From contig JBCCTU010000005.1 in assembly GCA_039198065.1 (NCBI GenBank), positions 225,052 to 289,051 on the forward strand: DNA of 64,000 nucleotides, in the 5' to 3' direction. Position 1 is the first letter of the stretch. Every line of letters begins with the position of its first letter. The notes below the pieces were generated by a model. It worked only from the letters and a program-made list of their open reading frames with translations, was not told the DNA's origin and searched no databases. The translations under genes were made by a program, and so were the position numbers. Positions 43,087 to 52,198 of this stretch are shown here, piece by piece. This DNA comes from CALHVX01 sp039198065. GTDB taxonomy: Bacteria; Pseudomonadota; Gammaproteobacteria; Pseudomonadales; Azotimanducaceae.

Positions 43087-44478
43087 CTATTCTCGGGACC
43101 GCATACGGGCGTCGAGCGCGTCACGAAGTCCGTCGCCGAGCAGGTTGAAGGCCAGCACGGTGATGCTGATGAAGAGCGCCGGGAACATCAGTTCATGGGG
43201 ATGGCTGAGCATGGTCTTCAGACCTTCGTTGCTCATGCTCCCCCAGGATGGCGTCGGCGGTGCGACGCCCATGCCAATGAACGAAAGAAATGCTTCGGTG
43301 AAGATTGCGCTCGGTACGGCGAAGGTGAGGGTGACGAGAATCACACCCATGGTGTTTGGAATCATGTGGCGCAGGATCAGGTAGTTGGTCGGTGCGCCAA
43401 GGAGCTTGGCGGCGCTGATATACCCTTCTTCCCGAATCAGCAGGATCTGCCCGCGCACGAGCCGCGCCGTCGCGGGCCAGGACAACAGCACTAACGCCAG
43501 CAACATAGGCAGGATGCCGCTCTCGCCGGCCTCGGCGCCAAAGGCGAATTTAAACAGGATCATGAACAGCAGGAACGGCAGCGCGACGACAAAGTCTGCG
43601 AAGCGCATCATCACCTGGTCCACGGCGCCCCCAACGAACCCTGCGAGGGCGCCGTAGAGCATTCCGAACGCGACGAACAGCAGCGGCGCGACGATGCCGA
43701 TGAACAGCGAAACCCGGGCGCCGTACATGAGGCGGGCGAGCATGTCGCGGCCCAGGTAGTCGGTGCCGAGCGGGTGAAACTTGAGTTTCAGGGGTGTGCC
43801 AAGTTCCGGCGGGTTATCTGCGTCGATCAGGTCCCGCGCCGCAGCTTCAGCGACGGTAATGACTCGCGTCACCTCAACGGGAAGGGTGTGGAACTGCTCC
43901 GTGCGGCGGCCTTGCTCATCGACCCCAACGATCGCGTAGTAGTAAGTGCGCGGCGCCAGATCCAGACGATCTTCGAAGGTCAGCGCATCGGGGCGGAGGT
44001 TTTCCCCGAGGGGCAGACCGAGCGGCAGACCGTCCTCGGCGGGGAAGATGTTGCGGAAGATCCGGTAGCCCGTTGCCCCGGGCAGCGGTGCCCAGGCTAG
44101 TCGCACGGCCTGGGTGGTCGCGGAGCCGATGACGGCCAGGTCGCTCTCCATGCGTGGTGCGGCGTTCTGATCCCAGGGTGTGAACGGTGCGATAAGTACG
44201 GCGTCGCGATTGGCAAAGGGCGGTTGGCTGATCTGATCGACGTCCTGTGTGGCTGGGTTGACGCGCCAGAGCTTAGGACCAAGAACCGTGAAAGCGAGCA
44301 TCCCGATCACGATCCAGAGGGACGCGATCGCGCGGCGGTTGCTCTTCAGTCGCCGCCAGGCGTCCTGCCAGTAGGACAGTGAGGGTCGCGACAGACCCTG
44401 CGATGCGCTGCTGCTTGGCGCAAGCGCAAACGCCTCGGGTCCCGGGGCTGCGATGGTGTCCAGAGGCACGCTGCTCAT
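43087..44478 (-). CDS. OppC/DppC-like ABC permease with an extra fibronectin-III-like domain
   Basis: A 463-residue permease, much longer than usual OppC (about 300). After TM1 (IASLWIVIGMLAFTVLG, residues 51-67) the periplasmic loop contains an insert of about 100 residues (about 108-205, DNA 43864-44157). The insert reads AVRLAWAPLPGATGYRIFRN and later APRTYYYAIVGVDEQGRRTE, the pattern of a fibronectin type III fold. The permease sequence resumes with HPLGTDYLGRDMLARLMYGARVSL and the remaining helices. Start ATG at 44478 shares ATGA with the OppB-like gene; the open frame beyond is inside that gene. Confidence 0.88.
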   Translation of the reverse strand: MSSVPLDTIAAPGPEAFALAPSSSASQGLSRPSLSYWQDAWRRLKSNRRAIASLWIVIGMLAFTVLGPKLWRVNPATQDVDQISQPPFANRDAVLIAPFTPWDQNAAPRMESDLAVIGSATTQAVRLAWAPLPGATGYRIFRNIFPAEDGLPLGLPLGENLRPDALTFEDRLDLAPRTYYYAIVGVDEQGRRTEQFHTLPVEVTRVITVAEAAARDLIDADNPPELGTPLKLKFHPLGTDYLGRDMLARLMYGARVSLFIGIVAPLLFVAFGMLYGALAGFVGGAVDQVMMRFADFVVALPFLLFMILFKFAFGAEAGESGILPMLLALVLLSWPATARLVRGQILLIREEGYISAAKLLGAPTNYLILRHMIPNTMGVILVTLTFAVPSAIFTEAFLSFIGMGVAPPTPSWGSMSNEGLKTMLSHPHELMFPALFISITVLAFNLLGDGLRDALDARMRSRE

Positions 44479-45407
44479 CGGACCCGCACCCGGGGATCGA
44501 TGTAGCCGTAGACCAGATCCACAAGGATCACCATGAACACCAGGAAAGCGCCGTAGAACACCGTCGTACCCATGATCACGGTGTAGTCGAGTTGCTGCAC
44601 GGCCTGCACGAAGTAGCGGCCCAGGCCCGGGATCGCGAACACCAGCTCGACGACGAAACCGCCGGTGGTGATGGCAGCGATAGCCGGCCCGAGAACCGTG
44701 ATGACCGGCAGGACCGCGTTGCGGAGCTGGTGCCGGGTGAAGATCTGCGCCGGCGGTACCCCCTTGGCATGGGCGGTTCGCACGAAGTCCGAATTCACGA
44801 TTTCGAGCATCGACGAGCGCATGAGCCGCGTCAGGTAGGCCATGGTGCCGAGCCCGAGAACCAGCGACGGCATGAGCATGTGGCGAATCGTGCCCCAACC
44901 GGCGACGGGCAGTACAGAAACACCGACCGCGTCGTTCACGTTTACGATGAAGAGCTGGCCAAAGGCGGCAATGACGAAGCTCGGCACGGATATGAACAGG
45001 ATCACCAGGAACATGATCACGAAGTCCGGGAGCCGGTTTCGATAGAGCGCGGTCAGCGCCCCCCAGACGATGCCCCCGAGTGCTGCAAACGCCACCGCGA
45101 GGATTCCGAGGGTTGCGGAGACGGGAAAGTGCTCGCGGATGATGTCGTTTACGAAGCGATTTTCCTGGGTATAGGAAATGCCCAGATCGCCGCGCGCAAG
45201 GTTGGCGAGGAAGGTTCCGTATTGAACGTACACGGGCTTGTCTAGCCCGTACTTGGCTTCGAGATTCGCCCGAATCTCGTCGGTCATGGCCTTTTCGCCG
45301 GTCAACGGATCGCCCGGGGCGAAATACATGGCAAAAAACGTGGCGGTCGCGATGAACCAGACCGTCAGCACCCCCTGCAGTACCCGTTGCAGCGTGTAGT
45401 TCAGCAC
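44475..45407 (-). CDS. OppB/DppB-like ABC permease
   Basis: A 310-residue permease with six helices (first RVLQGVLTVWFIATATFFAMYF) and the family segments FAPGDPLTGEKA and YLTRLMRSSMLEIVNSDFVRTAHAKG (split by the EAA loop). It pairs with the OppC-like subunit. It starts four bases after the binding-protein stop and ends in ATGA with the OppC gene. Confidence 0.92.
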   Translation of the reverse strand: MLNYTLQRVLQGVLTVWFIATATFFAMYFAPGDPLTGEKAMTDEIRANLEAKYGLDKPVYVQYGTFLANLARGDLGISYTQENRFVNDIIREHFPVSATLGILAVAFAALGGIVWGALTALYRNRLPDFVIMFLVILFISVPSFVIAAFGQLFIVNVNDAVGVSVLPVAGWGTIRHMLMPSLVLGLGTMAYLTRLMRSSMLEIVNSDFVRTAHAKGVPPAQIFTRHQLRNAVLPVITVLGPAIAAITTGGFVVELVFAIPGLGRYFVQAVQQLDYTVIMGTTVFYGAFLVFMVILVDLVYGYIDPRVRVR

Positions 45408-45411
45408 TCGG

Positions 45412-47151
45412 CTAGTCCTCCGCCGCGTCGATGTAGGCGTAGGTAAAATCCGGGTCGTGGCCTGCCGCGCGGCGAACGATGCCTTTCAGCCGCGGATCTG
45501 TGACGTACACCAGCCCGCGCTCGTAGTTGTAGAGGAGTACCGCGTCTTCGTAGAGGATGCGTTGGATGTTGCCGAAGGCTTCAGCCCGTATCACCTGGTC
45601 CAGCGAGCCTTGGGCGACGCGGACCCATTTGTCTAAGTCTGGGTTGTCGTAACGGCCGCGGTTGTTGAGATTCCAGCTGGCGAAGAGATCGCCAAAGGTC
45701 AGCGGGTCATCGAAGTCCGGGCCCCAACCGGCCAGCACCATATCGAATTCACCGGCCGTCATTTTTGCGAGCCGCTGTTTGAAGATCTGCTTGTCGATGC
45801 GCACCTCTATGCCCAGCGTGCGTCGAAACAGGTCCTGGTAGTACTCGCTCTGCTTGTTGGAAATCGGATTGTCGCCGGAGAGTAGAACCAGCGGCGGGAT
45901 TTCGTCGACCCCAAGCTCGGCCTTAGCGAGCTCGAGCTGCCGGCGAGCTTCTGCGACGTCTACGGTGGGCGTTGGTGCCGGGTACTCTTGCCGCAGCAGC
46001 CGCTCGGCACCCTGTAACCAGACCGGGAACAGGCTTTCCCCCGGCAGATAACCCGGTGCTTTGAGCACCTTGTAGACCAGCTCGTCTGGGTCATTGACAA
46101 GCTGTAGCGCACGTCGCAGGTGGTAGCTGCGGGTGGGTGTGCCCTCGCGATGATTGAACTCAATGTAGAACACCGAGCCGTCCATAAACCGATTCAGCTC
46201 AAAGCGCTGTTCCAGGGCATCCTGGAGGTTTTCGGCCTGCAGCGTGGTGTAGGCGATGGAGCCGTCTTTGAAGAGGTTCAAGGTCGCGTTGACGTCGGAG
46301 GTTAGGTACGGAAAGTCGATGACGTCGAGGCGGATTTCGTTGGCATTCCAGTAGTAGGGGTTTTTCTTGAGCCGCACGTGTGCGCCGTGAACCCAACGAT
46401 CGATGACGAAGGGGCCGCTGTAGAGCAGCATGTCAGCGTCAGCACCATAGCGGCCGTTGGTCTGGCGGAAGAACGCTTCTTTAACCGGCCGGTAGGTCAC
46501 AAACGCGACCAGTTTTTCGAAGTAGGCGATGGGTTTTTCGAATTCGACGATCAACGTCCGGTCGTTGGCAGCGCGGACCCCGAGTTCACTCACCGGTACG
46601 TCGCCGCGGCTGATGGCTTCGCCGTTCTTGACGGCGTAGAGAATGAACGCGTACTCCGATGCGGTTTCCGGGCTGACCGCCTGCTGCCAGGAAAATACGA
46701 AGTCCTGAGCCGTGATCGGGGTTCCGTCGCTCCAGCGCGCGTTTTCTCGCAGCCAGAAGGTGGCGCTGGTTTCGCTGACCTCCCAACGCTCGGCAATGCC
46801 CGGGTGAAGACGATTGTCTGCGCCGTAGCGCAGCAGGCCTTCCATGACGTGTCCGAGGATCATGCCGCTGACCTGATCGGTCGCTTTGATGCTGTTGAGC
46901 TGCGGTGGTTCCTCACGCAAGGCGAGGGTGATGGCCTTCGCGGTGGCGTCGATACCGGGTTTCGACGCCCCGCTCGCTCCGGTCAGCGAAGCCAGTCCGG
47001 ACAGGGCGATCACCAGCAGGCTGAACGCCAGCACCGCACCGCCCCCGAGCACGAGGAGCTGACGGCGCCCGGCGGCCGCGCCGGTGGCATTGCCGGCATC
47101 AGCGGTAGAGGCGGACGGAGGAGTCGATCTCGCGAGGTCTTCAGTAGCCAT
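45412..47151 (-). CDS. Oligopeptide-type substrate-binding protein (OppA-like)
   Basis: A 579-residue extracytoplasmic binding protein of SBP family 5 (LREEPPQLNSIKATDQVSGMILGHVMEGL, FWLRENARWSDGTPITAQDFVFSW). A 30-residue Ser/Thr/Ala N terminus precedes a single hydrophobic segment (LVLGGGAVLAFSLLVIALSG) without an obvious lipobox or signal cleavage motif, so it may stay membrane-anchored. First gene of the operon OppA-B-C-D-F. Ligand likely peptides, not shown by sequence. Confidence 0.9.
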   Translation of the reverse strand: MATEDLARSTPPSASTADAGNATGAAAGRRQLLVLGGGAVLAFSLLVIALSGLASLTGASGASKPGIDATAKAITLALREEPPQLNSIKATDQVSGMILGHVMEGLLRYGADNRLHPGIAERWEVSETSATFWLRENARWSDGTPITAQDFVFSWQQAVSPETASEYAFILYAVKNGEAISRGDVPVSELGVRAANDRTLIVEFEKPIAYFEKLVAFVTYRPVKEAFFRQTNGRYGADADMLLYSGPFVIDRWVHGAHVRLKKNPYYWNANEIRLDVIDFPYLTSDVNATLNLFKDGSIAYTTLQAENLQDALEQRFELNRFMDGSVFYIEFNHREGTPTRSYHLRRALQLVNDPDELVYKVLKAPGYLPGESLFPVWLQGAERLLRQEYPAPTPTVDVAEARRQLELAKAELGVDEIPPLVLLSGDNPISNKQSEYYQDLFRRTLGIEVRIDKQIFKQRLAKMTAGEFDMVLAGWGPDFDDPLTFGDLFASWNLNNRGRYDNPDLDKWVRVAQGSLDQVIRAEAFGNIQRILYEDAVLLYNYERGLVYVTDPRLKGIVRRAAGHDPDFTYAYIDAAED

Positions 47152-47159
47152 GGTTTGGA

Positions 47160-48668
47160 TTATGCCGTGCGCAGCAGTTGCCCGACTACGCGTTCCAGGT
47201 GCAGCAGCGAGTTACATTCCGCTAGTTGGTGACAGTATGCCCCATAGCGTCGCATTTCGGCGTCCCCCTGCTGCCAGCTTCGAGGCGGCTCGGGATTGAG
47301 CCAAAGGACCCGCTTAGAGCGCTCGAAGATTTCCTTGAGGATTTCCGCGCGGGCGTCGCCGTAGTTGTTGCGTCCGTCGCCGAGGATGATGACCGTGCTG
47401 CGATTGTCGAGGTCATCCAGGGCGAGTCGTCGGAAGTCGACGAAGGCCTGGCCGTAGTCCGTCGAGCCGCCGCCGTGCTCGGCGATCGTTCGGTTGATCG
47501 CTGTTTCCAACGGCTCGCGGTCGAATAAATCCGTTACCTCCGCAAGCTCACTGGAGAAGGCAAAGCTGCGGACGTTTGGCATGACCGCTTCGAGGCTGTA
47601 GAGAAACATGAGCATGAAACGCGCGTAGCTGGCGACCGACCCGGAGACGTCGCAGATGGCGAAAACCTTTGGACGGTCGACCCGGGTGGCCTTCCAGCGC
47701 AGGTCGAAGATCGCGCCGTCGTAGGCCATGTTGGCTCGCAACGTCTTCGGCAGGTTGAGTTGCCCCCGCCGGGTGATCTTGCGGCGCCGCGAATACAGGG
47801 CGATCAGCTTTTTCGCCATGCGGCCAACAACGTCTTGGATTAGCTTGAAGTTGCGGTTGTCTACATTGGATAACTTGACCCGGCGCAGTAAATCTTCGCG
47901 CAGCTGGCGACCGTCGGCGTCGGCGTGCAGAAGGAACTGTTGCTCGACGTAGTCCCGAACCTGTTCCCGGAGCCGATCGCGACCCATACGCAGGCGTTGG
48001 CCAACGCGCCGCTGGTTGGCTTCTGTTGCTCCCTCGAACGTGCGGATGTCTTCGAGCAACGCTTGCTGCCCCATGGCGTCCAAGATGCGCCGCGAGTAGA
48101 GACCCTTCTGGGTGAACATCTGAATAGACGCCAGGTTGACGGCTTCGGCAGCCGCCTGCAGCCGCAGGGAGAGTTCGCTGCGGTCGTTGGCGAGCAACAG
48201 TTTGCCGAGTTCGGAACGGACCTGCGGTTGGGTGCCTGGTGCCGCGGTTTGAGCCCCGTCCTCGCCGCTCGCTGGTGTGGGTCCGGTTGCCGGACCGTTG
48301 GTGTCGTCGTCGGCGGCCCCCGCTTCGCGCGCCTGCTGACCGTCGCCGCCGTGGCCACTGCCGCCATCGTTGTCATCGCCACTCTGCGCGCCCGAGGACG
48401 GGTTACTGGCGTCATCGTCACCGCCGCCCCGGTCCTGTGATTCATTCCCGAGCACTGGCGGTGCGAAAAACGCCTCGAAGCACTCATCGAAAGCCAGTTT
48501 TTCATCTGCTGTCTTCGGCAGAACAAGGCGCAGGGTGTGTCGCAACCGTTGGCGATCCCGGTAGCCGACGACATCCACGGCGGCAACGGCGTCGAGCATC
48601 TCGGCCGTTGATACCCGTACGTTGGCCATGCGCAGCGCGTCGATGAAGCGAAGCAGTGGACGGTCCAC
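47160..48668 (-). CDS. CoxE-like von Willebrand factor A domain protein
   Basis: A 502-residue VWA protein. Residues about 75-170 are a disordered Gly/Asp/Asn-rich linker, then a helical region, and the C-terminal CoxE VWA domain with a MIDAS of pattern DVSGSVASYA (FAICDVSGSVASYARFMLMF), a Thr in GGGSTDYGQAF and ILGDGRNNYGDAR. CoxE/MoxR pairs work as AAA+ and VWA chaperones in maturing metalloenzymes such as CO dehydrogenase; no such enzyme is adjacent. It starts ten bases after the MoxR gene and ends eight bases from the OppA start. Confidence 0.87.
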   Translation of the reverse strand: MDRPLLRFIDALRMANVRVSTAEMLDAVAAVDVVGYRDRQRLRHTLRLVLPKTADEKLAFDECFEAFFAPPVLGNESQDRGGGDDDASNPSSGAQSGDDNDGGSGHGGDGQQAREAGAADDDTNGPATGPTPASGEDGAQTAAPGTQPQVRSELGKLLLANDRSELSLRLQAAAEAVNLASIQMFTQKGLYSRRILDAMGQQALLEDIRTFEGATEANQRRVGQRLRMGRDRLREQVRDYVEQQFLLHADADGRQLREDLLRRVKLSNVDNRNFKLIQDVVGRMAKKLIALYSRRRKITRRGQLNLPKTLRANMAYDGAIFDLRWKATRVDRPKVFAICDVSGSVASYARFMLMFLYSLEAVMPNVRSFAFSSELAEVTDLFDREPLETAINRTIAEHGGGSTDYGQAFVDFRRLALDDLDNRSTVIILGDGRNNYGDARAEILKEIFERSKRVLWLNPEPPRSWQQGDAEMRRYGAYCHQLAECNSLLHLERVVGQLLRTA

Positions 48669-48678
48669 GGGTTGCGGC

Positions 48679-49677
48679 TCAGCTGTTCCGAGGTTCGGGC
48701 GTTGCCTGGGGTCTCGGTGTAGCGGCCCGCGCCTGTGCCGTGAGCGTGTTGACCTCAGTGGTCACATTTTCAATGTCGTCCTGAAACTTGAGCACCACGT
48801 TGAGCGTGCGGCGGACAAGGTCCGCGTCCAGCTCCTCGGCATGCAGCAGCAGTAACGTACGTGCCCAGTCGATCGTTTCCGAAATGGCGGGGGCTTTTTT
48901 CAAATCCAGCTGCCGCAGGCTTTGAATGAAGTGCACGAGCTGGCGTTCCAGGGCCGGTGGCAGCTCGGGAACGCGCGCGCGGATGATACGCGCCTCGAGA
49001 TCTCCATCGGGAAACGGAATGTAGAGGTGCAGGCAGCGGCGCTTGAGTGCGTCGGAAAGTTCCCGGGTGTTGTTGCTCGTTAGGAACACCAGTGGCGGTG
49101 CCGCCTCAGCGGCTACGGTTCCGATTTCGGGGATCGAGATCTGATAGTCCGAGAGCATCTCAAGCAACAGCGACTCAAACTCCTGGTCCGCTTTATCGAT
49201 CTCGTCGATCAGCAACACGCAACCATCCGGCTCCTTTAGCGCCTTGAGTAGCGGTCGGGGCTCGAGGAAGTCCTCGGAGAAGAAGATGTCGCCGAACTCG
49301 TGTAGCCGCGCCACCGATTCCGCAAATCCAACAGCACCTTTAAGCACGTCGTTGAGCGTTTCTTTTAACACCTGCGTGTACAGCAGCTGCTTGCCGTACT
49401 TCCACTCATAGATGGCTTTCGCCTCGTCGAGTCCTTCGTAGCACTGCAGGCGTATCAATGGCAGGTGCAGGACCTCGGCGCTGGTTTTTGCCAGCTCAGT
49501 CTTACCAACCCCCGGCGGCCCTTCGATGAGGATTGGTTTACCGAGCGACTGCGCCAGGAAGACGGCGGTTGCTATGTCTTCGCTGCAAACGTAGTTGTTG
49601 TTCTCAAGGGCGCGTTGAACCGCCTCGGGGGACTGACTGAATTCGGCGTTGCCAGTCTTCGGCATGCGGGTGGCCAT
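48679..49677 (-). CDS. MoxR-family AAA+ ATPase (CoxD-like)
   Basis: A 332-residue AAA+ ATPase. Walker A is EGPPGVGKTELAKT (near residue 53), Walker B VLLIDEIDKADQEFE, sensor TSNNTRELSDALKRRC with the arginine finger region. Relatives form rings with VWA partners and remodel metalloproteins. With the next gene (10 bp) it is a classic MoxR-VWA unit, and an acyl-CoA thioesterase gene lies 16 bp upstream on the same strand. It is a second, independent MoxR/VWA pair besides CobS/CobT. Confidence 0.9.
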   Translation of the reverse strand: MATRMPKTGNAEFSQSPEAVQRALENNNYVCSEDIATAVFLAQSLGKPILIEGPPGVGKTELAKTSAEVLHLPLIRLQCYEGLDEAKAIYEWKYGKQLLYTQVLKETLNDVLKGAVGFAESVARLHEFGDIFFSEDFLEPRPLLKALKEPDGCVLLIDEIDKADQEFESLLLEMLSDYQISIPEIGTVAAEAAPPLVFLTSNNTRELSDALKRRCLHLYIPFPDGDLEARIIRARVPELPPALERQLVHFIQSLRQLDLKKAPAISETIDWARTLLLLHAEELDADLVRRTLNVVLKFQDDIENVTTEVNTLTAQARAATPRPQATPEPRNS

Positions 49678-49693
49678 GAGTTGCGGGCTCCGG

Positions 49694-50563
49694 CTATGCG
49701 GTGGGGTGTACGCGCATCAGGCCTTCCTGCGCGGCGCTGGCAACGAGCTCGCCGTTGCGATTGAAGATCTGGCCGCGGTTAAGACTGCGGGCGCCGGTCG
49801 CGCTCGGGCTGTCTTGGGCGTAGAGCAGCCAGTCATCGGCGCGGAACGGGCGATGAAACCACATGGAGTGGTCCAGGCTTGCCATCTGTACGTTGTCACT
49901 CATCCAATTCAGCGCGTGCGGCAGCGTACCGGTGTCGAGCAACGACCAGTCCGACAGGTAGGCCAGGGCGCATTGGTGCAGGCGTGGGTCGTCGGGTAGC
50001 CGGTCGCGGATGCGCATCCAGGCAAACTGCTGCGGCTCTCGCACCTCCGGTGCCGCCGGGTTCATGGGGTTGACCGGTCGGAATTCGATCGGTCGGTCGC
50101 GAAGAAACGGCTCCCGGTGTTCCGCTGGCAACAGCTTCGCTTGTTCTTCGCGCAGCTCCCGCTCGTCCTTGAGCGTTTCCGGCGCCGGAACGTCCGGCAT
50201 CGGGAACTGGTGTGCCAACCCCGGCTCGTCGATCTGGAACGAAATCGAGAGGCTGAAGATCCCACGGCCATGCTGGATGGCGATGACGTTTCGGGTCGTG
50301 AAGCTGCGCCCATCGCGAATGCGATCGACGCGATACAGGATGGGTACCTTGATGTCGCCCGGACGCAGGAAGTAGCCGTGCAGCGAATGTGCCGTTCGGT
50401 CTTCCGGCACGGTGCGCGAGGCGGCAACCAGGGCCTGCCCGAGGACCTGGCCGCCGTAGACGCGCTGCCAGCCGTCGCTCGGGCTGGTAGCCCGGTAGTG
50501 GTTATGCTCAATTTCCTCGAGGTCAAGGAGATTGAGTACATCGATCACGGTCTGGTCAGTCAT
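49694..50563 (-). CDS. tesB: Acyl-CoA thioesterase II
   Basis: A 289-residue double-hotdog thioesterase. Family segments are GWQRVYGGQVLGQALVAAS, AHSLHGYFLRPGD and the second-domain LDHSMWFHRPFRADDWLLY, followed by ARSLNRGQIFNRNGELVASAAQEGLMR. The catalytic Asp-Thr-Gln set cannot be placed residue by residue here, but the overall pattern and length match TesB (286). It hydrolyses acyl-CoA to free fatty acid and CoA. It lies 34 bp after ahcY on the same strand. Confidence 0.93.
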   Translation of the reverse strand: MTDQTVIDVLNLLDLEEIEHNHYRATSPSDGWQRVYGGQVLGQALVAASRTVPEDRTAHSLHGYFLRPGDIKVPILYRVDRIRDGRSFTTRNVIAIQHGRGIFSLSISFQIDEPGLAHQFPMPDVPAPETLKDERELREEQAKLLPAEHREPFLRDRPIEFRPVNPMNPAAPEVREPQQFAWMRIRDRLPDDPRLHQCALAYLSDWSLLDTGTLPHALNWMSDNVQMASLDHSMWFHRPFRADDWLLYAQDSPSATGARSLNRGQIFNRNGELVASAAQEGLMRVHPTA

Positions 50564-50597
50564 GCAGCGGTGCAGGCCAGAAGGCTGATCGTGCCAA

Positions 50598-51989
50598 TCA
50601 GTAGCGGTATGAGTCGGGCTTGAACGGGCCTTCCTGTTTGACGCCGATGTAGTCCGCCTGATGCTCGGTGAGCTTCGTCATGGTCCCACCGAACCCCTCG
50701 ACCATCAGCTCAGCGACTTCTTCGTCGAGTTTCTTCGGCAGTACCTCAACGGTGATCGGTGCGCGCTGGTTTTCCGGTTGGTCAGCCCAGCGTTGCTCGT
50801 ACAGGTGCATCTGCGCGAGCACCTGGTTGGCAAAGGAGCCATCCATGATCCGCGAGGGGTGACCCATGGCGTTGCCGAGATTCACCAAGCGCCCCTCGCT
50901 CAACAGGATGAGATAGTCGTTGGGTGCATCGCTTCGATAGACCAGATGGACCTGCTCCTTGACCTCTTCCCAACGCCAGACTTCGCGCATGAACGCGGTA
51001 TCGATTTCGTTGTCGAAGTGTCCGATGTTGCAGACCAAGGCGCCCGGTTTCAGCGCCCGCAGTACGTTTTTGTCGCACACGTCTGCATTACCCGTGCAGG
51101 TCACGAGCAAGTCCGTGTCTTCAAGCAGGCGAGTGTTCATGTCTTCGATACGACCGGTGTTGGCCCCGCCGATATAGGGTGAATCCACTTCAAAGCCGTC
51201 CATGCAGGCCTGCATGGCGCAGATCGGGTCCACTTCACTGACCCGAACCACCATACCTTCCTGTCGCAGGCTCTGGGCAGAACCTTTACCCACATCGCCG
51301 TAACCCATGACCAAAGCCCGCTTTCCTGACAGCAGCATGTCCGTTGCGCGCTTGATGGCGTCGTTGAGGCTGTGGCGGCAGCCGTACTTGTTGTCGTTCT
51401 TCGACTTCGTGACGCTGTCGTTGACGTTGATCGCTGGAACCCGGAGCGTTCCCGCTTTTAACATGTCGAGCAGGCGGTGAACGCCGGTGGTCGTTTCTTC
51501 GGACACACCGTGAATGCTGTTCAGCATATCCGGGTATTCCTCGTGGATCATGATGGTGAGATCGCCGCCATCGTCGAGCAGCATATTGGCGTCCCAGGGC
51601 TTCCCGTCTTTGAGAATCGTCTGTCGCAGACACCATTCGTATTCCTCTTCGGTTTCGCCCTTCTTCGCGAACACGGGGATTCCCTGAGCGGCCATCGCCG
51701 CGGCGGCGTGGTCCTGGGTCGAGAAAATGTTGCACGACGACCAGCGCACTTCGGCTCCGAGCGCCACCAGCGTTTCGATGAGCACGGCGGTTTGGATCGT
51801 CATATGAATGCAGCCGATGATCTTGGCGCCGGCAAGGGGCTGGTCGTCTAAGTACCGGGCTCGCAGCGCCATAAGTGCTGGCATCTCGTTCTGGGCCAGC
51901 ATGATTTCCCTGCGGCCGAAGGCGGCCAGATCGATGTCTTTGACCCAGTAGTCGGAAAAATCGCCGGTGGTGGCTGTTGCTTCGCTCAT
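50598..51989 (-). CDS. ahcY: Adenosylhomocysteinase
   Basis: A 463-residue NAD-dependent hydrolase that splits S-adenosylhomocysteine to homocysteine and adenosine and so keeps methylation reactions going. Visible hallmarks are the N-terminal FSDYWVKDIDLAAFGRREIMLAQNEMPAL, NVNDSVTKSKNDNKYGCRHSL, the NAD motif MGYGDVGKGSAQSL and a C-terminal DSYRY ending. The ATG at 51989 matches family N termini; an ATG ten codons earlier is in frame. Divergent from the methionine aminotransferase gene, which fits a shared sulfur-amino-acid theme. Confidence 0.96.
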   Translation of the reverse strand: MSEATATTGDFSDYWVKDIDLAAFGRREIMLAQNEMPALMALRARYLDDQPLAGAKIIGCIHMTIQTAVLIETLVALGAEVRWSSCNIFSTQDHAAAAMAAQGIPVFAKKGETEEEYEWCLRQTILKDGKPWDANMLLDDGGDLTIMIHEEYPDMLNSIHGVSEETTTGVHRLLDMLKAGTLRVPAINVNDSVTKSKNDNKYGCRHSLNDAIKRATDMLLSGKRALVMGYGDVGKGSAQSLRQEGMVVRVSEVDPICAMQACMDGFEVDSPYIGGANTGRIEDMNTRLLEDTDLLVTCTGNADVCDKNVLRALKPGALVCNIGHFDNEIDTAFMREVWRWEEVKEQVHLVYRSDAPNDYLILLSEGRLVNLGNAMGHPSRIMDGSFANQVLAQMHLYEQRWADQPENQRAPITVEVLPKKLDEEVAELMVEGFGGTMTKLTEHQADYIGVKQEGPFKPDSYRY

Positions 51990-52198
51990 GCTTATCGAAA
52001 TCCTTGTGTTGAGTGTCATTGCAGGATCGCGCGGCCGGATGGTTCCAGTGGCCGGTTAGCGATGCGGACACGGCGTTTAGCGGGTTGCGTTGAGGGCCTA
52101 TCGGCTTCCGTTGTGGAAGGAAGCTACTGCTGTTGTGTCGAATACGACATGATAGCAGCTTGATCGACGACCTTCCCTCGCTAACGATTGAATTGGGC

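Noticed and set aside
51990..52198. Possible S-adenosylhomocysteine riboswitch upstream of ahcY.
   Set aside because: The GAGGxGCGxTGC and paired CAGGCTCG segments of that class are not found on the ahcY-coding strand.
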